Source: Gammaproteobacteria bacterium (GTDB taxonomy: Bacteria; Pseudomonadota; Gammaproteobacteria; SZUA-152). From it: a stretch of 33,814 bases of DNA. Location of the stretch: positions 1 to 33,814 of the forward strand of contig DRKQ01000263.1 in the NCBI GenBank assembly GCA_011051685.1, written 5' to 3'. Positions 28,211-33,814 of the stretch are shown here, in pieces; the stretch's first letter is position 1, and every line of letters begins with the position of its first letter. The position numbers and the translations under genes are program-made. The notes under the pieces are model-generated. The model was given only the letters and a program-made list of their open reading frames with translations. It was not told the DNA's origin and searched no databases.

Positions 28211-29791
28211 TCACCATACCTCTTCTGTCTCCGCCGTTGCGGTCACACGTTGCAGGGAACCGGCGACGTCCGCATTCAGGTAAAAAATATCGGACTGTGT
28301 GGTCGGTGTCGTCATGGAATTGAGGGTGATTTCAACCCCGCAAAGTGCATTTGCACCAATCGAAAAACAATCGATCGCGGATATTGGATCCGTGTCAGGC
28401 AGCGTCCCCAGTATGGCCACATCGGCCGAGGTGGATGCATCCACGGATTTGATCGTGGCCCCCGCGAACCCTGCACCAGACGTGTCGGCCTCGGCGAGAA
28501 TCAATGTCTTTACGAGGTCGGGATAGAACAATCCGTTCATGGGCCATTGGTTCGCAGTATTCAAGCCGGCCCAGGCGGCATCCGTGATCTCGACGGGATT
28601 CGCCCCGCTGCTTTCGATCACACCCGCCAGTGACGATGTGCCCTGGATGTTGTAATACATGAGCTTGTCGCCGACGTAGTAGATTTCCAATTCATCGGTG
28701 CCGCTGGCCGTTGCCAGGGTCATGGGCGTGCCACCGGTTTTGGCCACCGACTTCAGGCTGGTTCCTCCGGCATTGTCGCTGACGGAATAAACCAGGGTGG
28801 AGTTGGCGATGTACAGTTCATCAATCCAATCCGTCTCTGTCGCCACGGTTGTCGCCGCGGCGCTTCCGTCGATGGGAACCTGGAGGATCCACGAGCCCGA
28901 CATCGAACTGGACGCAATATAAAAATTGACGCCATCCTGGTACGCATCGAAAACGCTGCTGCCGGAGGCATCGAACAAGGGCTGAGACAGGGTGTTCGTT
29001 GCAACGGTGTACACATACACCTGGCTGTCGATCTCCAACAAAAACGCCGTACCGAAACCGGACTGAAAATCGAGGGATGACACGAAACTGCTCACCGGCG
29101 CAAGCGTCGTGCAATTGGCAAAACCGGCATCACAGCGTTGCAGTTCGCTCGCAGCCTTGTCGTGCACCAGCCAGCCGGCAAGGACGCCACTGCTGGAATC
29201 CATGATTTCCCCGACCACGGGCTTGGCGCTGATCGGAGCCTCGGAGGCGCTCATACCGAGACGTACCATTTTCCAGACATCGTCATCGGTATCACAGGTT
29301 GCGTCCATGCCAGGCAAGGCGTACACGTATTGCGAGTCGTCCGCCGTGGCAAAATCCATGCTCACTATGCTGCTACTGGTACACAACTGATTCGCCATGG
29401 TTTCACTTGACACGCGCACCGGCGAAAGCGTCCCACTCTTGAGCGCGCTGACCTTGTAAAGATAACCATCGGCATTGGGGTAAATGATGGCATGCAGATG
29501 TATATCCCGAAGCATGCCCGAATCGGGTGTCGCCGCATACACGCGATTGATCACGGCCAGCGTATCGAAATCACCTGGTAGAAGGCTCATTGCCGGCTCC
29601 ACCTCGGTGGGCGAGGTGGGCGAGTCCGGATCCACCGCCTTCAGACCCAGCGAGTCCAGCATGTAAAAGAGGTCGGTGGGGGTTGTCGTTCCACCACCGC
29701 CATTACCGCCATTGTCATTACCACCCCCGCCACAAGCGGTTAGCACAAGACCGACGACACCAACCCATAAAAATCGAATAACCTGCTCCAT
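28211..29791 (-). CDS. Predicted lipoprotein of unknown function
   Basis: This is a 526-residue protein I do not recognise. A lipoprotein signal is clear: basic-hydrophobic start MEQVIRFLWVGVVGLVLTAC with lipobox LTAC and Cys20, followed by a flexible Gly/Asn linker (GGGGNDNGGNGGGG). The rest is rich in Ser, Thr, Ala and Asp and in beta-prone segments of the form DGVNFYIASS, SQVYVYTV, DELYIANSTLVYSV and DKLMYYN. These recur at about 40-50 residue spacing and suggest a beta-propeller. A few Cys pairs (for example LQRCDAGFANC) could form disulfides. It is probably anchored in the outer membrane facing the periplasm or surface. AAAGGAG lies nine bases before the ATG. Three tandem 12-bp repeats lie immediately upstream. 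Confidence 0.85.
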   Translation of the reverse strand: MEQVIRFLWVGVVGLVLTACGGGGNDNGGNGGGGTTTPTDLFYMLDSLGLKAVDPDSPTSPTEVEPAMSLLPGDFDTLAVINRVYAATPDSGMLRDIHLHAIIYPNADGYLYKVSALKSGTLSPVRVSSETMANQLCTSSSIVSMDFATADDSQYVYALPGMDATCDTDDDVWKMVRLGMSASEAPISAKPVVGEIMDSSSGVLAGWLVHDKAASELQRCDAGFANCTTLAPVSSFVSSLDFQSGFGTAFLLEIDSQVYVYTVATNTLSQPLFDASGSSVFDAYQDGVNFYIASSSMSGSWILQVPIDGSAAATTVATETDWIDELYIANSTLVYSVSDNAGGTSLKSVAKTGGTPMTLATASGTDELEIYYVGDKLMYYNIQGTSSLAGVIESSGANPVEITDAAWAGLNTANQWPMNGLFYPDLVKTLILAEADTSGAGFAGATIKSVDASTSADVAILGTLPDTDPISAIDCFSIGANALCGVEITLNSMTTPTTQSDIFYLNADVAGSLQRVTATAETEEVW

Positions 29792-29807
29792 GTTTTAAGA
29801 CTCCTTT

Positions 29808-29843
29808 CAGACGATCTGCCAGACGATCTGCCAGACGATCTGC
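29808..29843. repeat. Three tandem 12-bp repeats before the lipoprotein gene
   Basis: CAGACGATCTGC occurs three times head to tail without mismatch (29808-29819, 29820-29831, 29832-29843). Each unit is a hyphenated palindrome (CAGA-CGA-TCTG). The block ends just upstream of the gene's Shine-Dalgarno, so it lies in the leader or overlaps the promoter. Confidence 0.85.
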
Positions 29844-29901
29844 AAAATGACGACGCCCTGCCCCAACCCGAATGGGAAGGCACAGGCTATTGAACTTTTT
29901 T

Positions 29902-29931
29902 ATTATAACAAACGATTATTTTATAGTTCAA
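29902..29931 (-). promoter_or_regulatory. Candidate promoter of the lipoprotein gene
   Basis: TTGAAC (4/6) at 29926-29931, an 18-base spacer and a perfect TATAAT at 29902-29907, read on the minus strand. The -35 lies inside the 9-bp target duplication of the MITE-like element, whose end is two bases further upstream. The leader would be about 105 bases and would include the three tandem repeats. Confidence 0.45.
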
Positions 29932-29933
29932 AT

Positions 29934-30199
29934 CACTGCTGTCCCGTTAACTTGCCTTTTGATTTGGCGAAGCTGTTGAAAAAAAACGGGAAAACAGCGA
30001 GCCTTGCGGCACTGGAGACATGAATAGCGCTGGTCTTTTTCCGTCATTCCGCGAAGGCCGGAACATAAGCGCGTAGCGCGTTGAACGCCCAACGGGCGGC
30101 CCGTAGGGTGCGCGCAGCGAATAATCCAGTGATTTCTGCAGGTTACTGGATCCCGGCATTCGCCGGGATGACGAATCTGAAGTTAACGGGACAGCAGTG
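29934..30199. mobile_element. MITE-like element 2 (266 bp) with 9-bp target duplication
   Basis: Perfect 20-bp terminal inverted repeats CACTGCTGTCCCGTTAACTT (29934-29953 and complement at 30180-30199). They are flanked exactly by the direct repeat AGTTCAAAT (29925-29933 and 30200-30208). Internal GTCATTCC...GGCCGGAA (from 30043) and CTGGATCCCGG...GGGATGAC (30146-30172) match the arms of element 1, with an extra GC-rich insert between them. It encodes nothing. A 9-bp duplication suggests mobilisation by a transposase of an IS4-like or similar family acting in trans. Confidence 0.88.
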
Positions 30200-30223
30200 A
30201 GTTCAAATAGAAAATGAGCGGCG

Positions 30224-32254
30224 TCAGTGAAGATGGGCCAAACCCATGGCATTCTCCTGAATGTGATTGATCTCATCCCGTAGCCGCGCTGCTTCTTCGA
30301 ATTCCAGATCCTGGGCATGCTGATACATCTGCTTTTCCAGTGAGGTAATGCGCTTGGCCAGTTGTGCCGGTGTCATTGAGGCATATTCGGCGATCTCGTC
30401 GGCCACCCTGGCGAAGTCGCCGGGCTTGAGCCGGTCGTAGCCCTTGCCCGTGCTGCGCCCCCCTTCCATGATGTCGGCGATCTGCTTGCGAATGGTGGTG
30501 GGGGTAATGCCATGCTCCTCGTTGTAGGCCTGCTGTTTGGCGCGGCGTGCCTCGGTGATGTCCATGGCCTTTTGCATGGAGTTGGTGATCTTGTCGCCGT
30601 AGAGAATGGCCATGCCCTCGGCGTTGCGCGCGGCGCGGCCGATGGTCTGGATCAGCGAGCGCTCGGAACGCAGGAAGCCTTCCTTGTCGGCGTCCAGAAT
30701 CGCCACCAGTGACACCTCGGGCATGTCCAGGCCCTCGCGCAGCAGGTTGATGCCCACCAGCACGTCGAACTCACCGAGACGCAGGTCACGGATGATTTCC
30801 ATGCGCTCCACAGTTTCGATGTCCGAGTGCATGTAGCGCACCCGTACGTCGTGGTCGCCCAGATAATCGGTGAGGTCTTCGGCCATGCGCTTGGTCAGCG
30901 TGGTCACCAGCACCCGTTCGTTCACCGCGGTGCGTTTGTGGATCTCCGACAGCAGGTCGTCCACCTGGGTGCTGGCCGGGCGCACCTCGATCAGCGGATC
31001 CAGCAGACCCGTGGGCCGCACCACCTGCTCGATCACCGCGCCGGAGTGCTCTTCTTCGTAGGCCGCCGGGGTGGCGGAGACGAAGATGGTCTGCGGCATC
31101 ATGCGCTCGAATTCGTCGAAGCGCAGCGGCCGGTTGTCCAGCGCCGAGGGCAGGCGAAAGCCGTACTGCACCAGGTTTTCCTTGCGCGAACGGTCGCCCT
31201 TGTACATGCCGCCGATCTGCGGCACGGTGACGTGGGATTCATCCAGAATCATCAGCGCATCCCGCGGCAGGTAATCGATGAGCGTGGGCGGCGGCTCCCC
31301 TGGCTGGCGCCCCGACAGGTAACGCGAGTAGTTTTCCACGCCTGAGCAATAGCCCAGCTCCAGCATCATCTCGATGTCGTACTTGACCCGCTGCTCCAGG
31401 CGCTGGGCCTCCACCAGCTTGTTCTCCTGGTAGAAATACTCGAGCCGTTCGGGCAGTTCCTGCCTGATCTGCTCCACGGCCTCGAGAATCGTCGCGCGCG
31501 GCGTGGCGTAGTGGGTCTTGGGATGGATGGTGACCCGTGGCACCCGCTGCAGCACTTCGCCGGTGAGCGGGTCGAAATAGGCGATGTTGTCGATCTCGTC
31601 GTCGAACAGTTCCACGCGCACCGCGTCGCGGTCGGAGTCGGCGGGAAAGATGTCGATGACATCGCCGCGCACCCGGTAGGTGCCGCGATGCAGTTCCACG
31701 TCGTTGCGCTTGTATTGCAGCTCGGCGAGGCGGCGCAGGATTTTACGCTGGTCGATGGTTTCGCCGCGCGACAGGTGCAGCAGCATCTTCATGTAGGACT
31801 CGGGGTCGCCCAAACCATAAATAGCGGACACGGTGGCGACGATGATCACGTCCTTGCGCTCGAGGATGGCCTTGGTGGCGGACAGGCGCATCTGCTCGAT
31901 GTGCTCGTTTACCGAGGCATCCTTTTCGATGAAGGTGTCGGAGGACGGCACGTAGGCCTCGGGCTGGTAATAGTCGTAATAGGAAACGAAATACTCCACC
32001 GCATTGTGCGGGAAGAATTCCTTCATCTCGCCGTAGAGTTGCGCCGCCAGGGTCTTGTTGGGGGCCATGATGATCGCCGGGCGCTGCACGGCCTGGATCA
32101 CGTTGGCGATAGTGAAGGTCTTGCCCGAGCCAGTGACGCCCAGCAGGGTCTGCCCCGCCTCGCCGGCCTCGATGCCTTCCACCAGCGCCTTGATCGCGCC
32201 GGGCTGATCGCCGGCGGGTTTAAATTCTGACTCTAATTGAAATCTTTTGCTCAT
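30224..32254 (-). CDS. uvrB: Excinuclease ABC subunit B
   Basis: This is the damage-verification subunit of nucleotide excision repair. It receives DNA from UvrA and recruits UvrC. The 676 residues include Walker A GVTGSGKT (39-46), the beta-hairpin that grips DNA ([14 protein letters not shown], near 93-106), the DEAD-like DESH box ([11 protein letters not shown]) and helicase motif VI (QTIGRAARN). The C-terminal UVR coiled coil (near 635-670) binds UvrC. The length is normal. The ATG at 32254 has a weak purine-rich leader. It is divergent from the aminotransferase gene with 79 bases between them, as I recall from Pseudomonas. I see no clear LexA box. A MITE-like element lies 24 bases beyond the stop. 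Confidence 0.99.
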   Translation of the reverse strand: MSKRFQLESEFKPAGDQPGAIKALVEGIEAGEAGQTLLGVTGSGKTFTIANVIQAVQRPAIIMAPNKTLAAQLYGEMKEFFPHNAVEYFVSYYDYYQPEAYVPSSDTFIEKDASVNEHIEQMRLSATKAILERKDVIIVATVSAIYGLGDPESYMKMLLHLSRGETIDQRKILRRLAELQYKRNDVELHRGTYRVRGDVIDIFPADSDRDAVRVELFDDEIDNIAYFDPLTGEVLQRVPRVTIHPKTHYATPRATILEAVEQIRQELPERLEYFYQENKLVEAQRLEQRVKYDIEMMLELGYCSGVENYSRYLSGRQPGEPPPTLIDYLPRDALMILDESHVTVPQIGGMYKGDRSRKENLVQYGFRLPSALDNRPLRFDEFERMMPQTIFVSATPAAYEEEHSGAVIEQVVRPTGLLDPLIEVRPASTQVDDLLSEIHKRTAVNERVLVTTLTKRMAEDLTDYLGDHDVRVRYMHSDIETVERMEIIRDLRLGEFDVLVGINLLREGLDMPEVSLVAILDADKEGFLRSERSLIQTIGRAARNAEGMAILYGDKITNSMQKAMDITEARRAKQQAYNEEHGITPTTIRKQIADIMEGGRSTGKGYDRLKPGDFARVADEIAEYASMTPAQLAKRITSLEKQMYQHAQDLEFEEAARLRDEINHIQENAMGLAHLH

Positions 32255-32333
32255 ACTCTTTCTTGCGTGCAGGCCAATCGAGTATATTACCCCAAAACAC
32301 CGTCATTAGTTCCCAACCATTGAGGAGCCCCAC

Positions 32334-33533
32334 TTGAGCCAGCCGTCGTCCCAGTCCCTGTCGCAGCGCGTGCAAAATATCAAGCCCTCGCCGACACTGG
32401 CGATTACCGCGCGGGCCAAGGCGCTCAAGGCGGCCGGGGAAGACATCATCGGTCTGGGCGCCGGTGAACCGGATTTCGACACGCCGGCGCACATCAAGCA
32501 GGCGGCCATTGCCGCCATCGACGCCGGCGACACCAAGTACACCGCCGTCGACGGCACCCCGGAGCTGAAGGCGGCGGTGGCACGCAAGTTTACGCGTGAC
32601 AACCAGCTTGAATACGGCATGGATCAGATCCTGGTCTCCTGCGGCGGCAAGCACAGCTTTTTCAACCTGGCGCAGGCCCTGCTCGATCCCGGCGACGAGG
32701 TGATCATCCCAGCGCCCTATTGGGTCTCGTATCCGGACATGGTAACATTGGCTGAGGGTGTGCCTGTGATCGTTGCCGCCGGCATCGAATCGGGATTCAA
32801 GATCAGCCCCGAGCAACTCGAGGCCGCCATCACCCCCAAAACCCGCATGGTGGTGATCAACAGCCCCTCCAACCCCACCGGCGTGAGCTACAGCCATGCC
32901 GAACTGAAAGCGCTGGGTGCGGTGCTTGCGGCGCACGAGAACATCATCGTGGTCAGCGACGACATCTACGAGCACATCCGCCTCACGGATCATGAGCCCT
33001 TTGCCAATATCGTCACCCTATGCCCGGCGCTGGTGGAGCGCGCCGTGGTACTCAACGGTGTATCCAAGGCCTACTCCATGACCGGCTGGCGTATCGGTTA
33101 CGCCGGCGGCCCGGCCTGGCTGATCGGCGCCATGAAAAAGATCCAGTCGCAAAGCACCTCCAACCCGGCCTCCATTTCCCAGGCCGCGGCACTGGCGGCG
33201 TTGGATGGCGATCAGGGCTGCATCGGAGAAATGGTGGCCGCCTTCCGTGAGCGCCATGTCTACGTGGTGGACCGGCTCAACGCCATGCCGGGCATCCAGT
33301 GCCTGCCCTCCCAGGGGGCGTTTTACAGCTTCCCCGATTGCCAACAGGCCATTGCGACACTGGGCCTGGCGGACGACCTGGCCTTCGCCGAGCACCTCAT
33401 CAGCGAGGCCGGCGTGGCGCTGATCCCCGGCTCGGCCTTTGGTGCACCAGGCTATGTGCGCCTGTCATTCGCCACCAGCATGGACAACCTGCGCAAGGCC
33501 CTGGATCGCATCGAGGCCGTGGTCAGCGCCTGA
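32334..33533 (+). CDS. PLP-dependent aminotransferase, aspartate aminotransferase Ib type
   Basis: This is a fold-type I transaminase, probably aspartate/2-oxoglutarate, of the Ib subgroup (often annotated aspC or aatA; not the E. coli AspC type). The 399 residues include GLGAGEPDFDTPAHI (45-59), KYTAVDGTPELK, the PYW pocket APYWVSYPDMV, NSPSNPTGVSYS, and the PLP lysine Lys245 in SKAYSMTGWRIGYAGG. A late Arg in YVRLSFATS binds the substrate carboxylate. Translation starts at TTG (32334), chosen because GAGGAG lies six bases upstream and the N-terminus fits the family. No in-frame ATG exists nearby. It is transcribed away from uvrB and is followed by tRNA-Asn. Confidence 0.95.
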   Translation: MSQPSSQSLSQRVQNIKPSPTLAITARAKALKAAGEDIIGLGAGEPDFDTPAHIKQAAIAAIDAGDTKYTAVDGTPELKAAVARKFTRDNQLEYGMDQILVSCGGKHSFFNLAQALLDPGDEVIIPAPYWVSYPDMVTLAEGVPVIVAAGIESGFKISPEQLEAAITPKTRMVVINSPSNPTGVSYSHAELKALGAVLAAHENIIVVSDDIYEHIRLTDHEPFANIVTLCPALVERAVVLNGVSKAYSMTGWRIGYAGGPAWLIGAMKKIQSQSTSNPASISQAAALAALDGDQGCIGEMVAAFRERHVYVVDRLNAMPGIQCLPSQGAFYSFPDCQQAIATLGLADDLAFAEHLISEAGVALIPGSAFGAPGYVRLSFATSMDNLRKALDRIEAVVSA

Positions 33534-33562
33534 CACCGAAATGAGTAAAAGCGCCGGGTCTA

Positions 33563-33591
33563 TTGACCGAATTCGGGCCCGCGGTTAACAT
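33563..33591 (+). promoter_or_regulatory. tRNA-Asn promoter
   Basis: TTGACC (5/6) at 33563-33568, a 17-base spacer and TAACAT (4/6) at 33586-33591. A GC-rich ACGCCCCGC discriminator follows, typical of stable RNA promoters. The tRNA starts 22 bases after the -10. Confidence 0.7.
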
Positions 33592-33612
33592 ACGCCCCGC
33601 TTGATTTGACGT

Positions 33613-33688
33613 TCCCCTGTAGTTCAGTTGGTAGAACACCGGACTGTTAATCCGTATGTCGCTGGTTCGAGTCCAGCCGGGGGAGCCA
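33613..33688 (+). tRNA. tRNA-Asn (anticodon GTT)
   Basis: A 76-base cloverleaf with acceptor TCCCCTG / CGGGGGA, D arm GTTCAGTTGGTAGAAC, anticodon loop CTGTTAA with GTT and T arm GCTGGTTCGAGTCCAGC. The discriminator is G and the 3' CCA is encoded. It closely resembles E. coli tRNA-Asn. Confidence 0.98.
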
Positions 33689-33783
33689 TTTATTTTTCAG
33701 GTACATTCGTTGCCTGACCTTCAGTACATTGAATAGAATCCGTAGACTCGACCCAGCGCGCTGGTTGGCGCAAAAGACGCGCC

Positions 33784-33805
33784 CCGTTTTCTCGTTGGAA
33801 AACGG
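33784..33805. other. Perfect 8-bp hairpin downstream of tRNA-Asn
   Basis: CCGTTTTC (33784-33791) and GAAAACGG (33798-33805) flank TCGTTG, near the right edge of the window. No T-tract follows before the sequence ends. It may be the start of a terminator or of an element next to the tRNA; the window is too short to tell. Confidence 0.35.
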
Positions 33806-33814
33806 TCAAGTCCA

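Larger units (their letters stand above)
29792..30223. other. Gap between uvrB and the lipoprotein gene
   Basis: This 432-base gap holds no supported gene. It contains the lipoprotein gene ribosome binding site, three 12-bp tandem repeats (29808-29843), an AT-rich promoter candidate (29902-29931) and a MITE-like element with its target duplications (29925-30208), which ends 15 bases before the uvrB stop codon. Confidence 0.75.

Noticed and set aside
33689-33814. Possible integrated element after tRNA-Asn, a common integration site
   Set aside because: Only 126 bases remain, with no integrase and no second copy of the tRNA 3' end in the window.

Overview
The window is chromosomal DNA of a GC-rich gammaproteobacterium. 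The evidence is the order thrS-infC-rpmI-rplT-pheS-pheT-ihfA-merR, which is the classical gammaproteobacterial translation cluster, together with an EF-G 2-type fusA and a uvrB gene divergent from a type I aminotransferase gene, an arrangement I recall from Pseudomonas. The glycogen genes resemble those of purple-sulfur or sulfur-oxidising lineages (Chromatiales-like), but that placement is a guess. No phage, plasmid, CRISPR or defence genes are visible.

Layout. (1) 1-2018, minus strand: the 5' part of fusA (EF-G 2 type, cut by the window edge) and tRNA-Pro(GGG). (2) 2142-9564, minus strand, read from thrS downwards: thrS, infC with a non-canonical AUC start, rpmI, rplT, a terminator or attenuator hairpin, pheS, pheT, ihfA, and a small MerR-type regulator overlapping ihfA. 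(3) 9720-26721: a large storage-glucan region. On the minus strand are glgB-glgA, then a Lys-rich DUF2934-like protein, a PilZ-domain protein, phosphoglucomutase (pgm) and a first alpha-glucan phosphorylase. On the plus strand, divergent from glgB, are glgC, a GH57 glycosidase and malQ (GH77). A second alpha-glucan phosphorylase on the minus strand faces malQ. (4) 26875-32254, minus strand: a single-domain rhodanese, a 2OG-Fe(II) oxygenase-like protein, tRNA-Val(GAC) with a clear terminator, an unrecognised lipoprotein, and uvrB. (5) 32334-33688, plus strand: a PLP aminotransferase and tRNA-Asn(GTT).

How the genes work together. GlgC makes ADP-glucose, GlgA extends the glucan and GlgB branches it. 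The two phosphorylases release glucose-1-phosphate, MalQ and the GH57 enzyme rearrange or trim oligomaltosides, and Pgm links glucose-1-phosphate to glucose-6-phosphate. A PilZ protein with an intact c-di-GMP-binding signature sits between glgA and pgm, which suggests second-messenger control of glycogen metabolism. The E. coli activator residue Lys39 of GlgC is a Trp here, so allosteric control probably differs from the enteric enzyme.

Non-coding structure. Two MITE-like elements (22205-22410 and 29934-30199) have 20-bp terminal inverted repeats. One is bounded by a perfect 9-bp target duplication. REP-like palindromes recur in three intergenic regions. Short tandem repeats precede glgC (14 bp) and the lipoprotein gene (12 bp x 3). 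Several sigma70-like promoters can be read directly (thrS, rpmI, tRNA-Val, tRNA-Asn, rhodanese).
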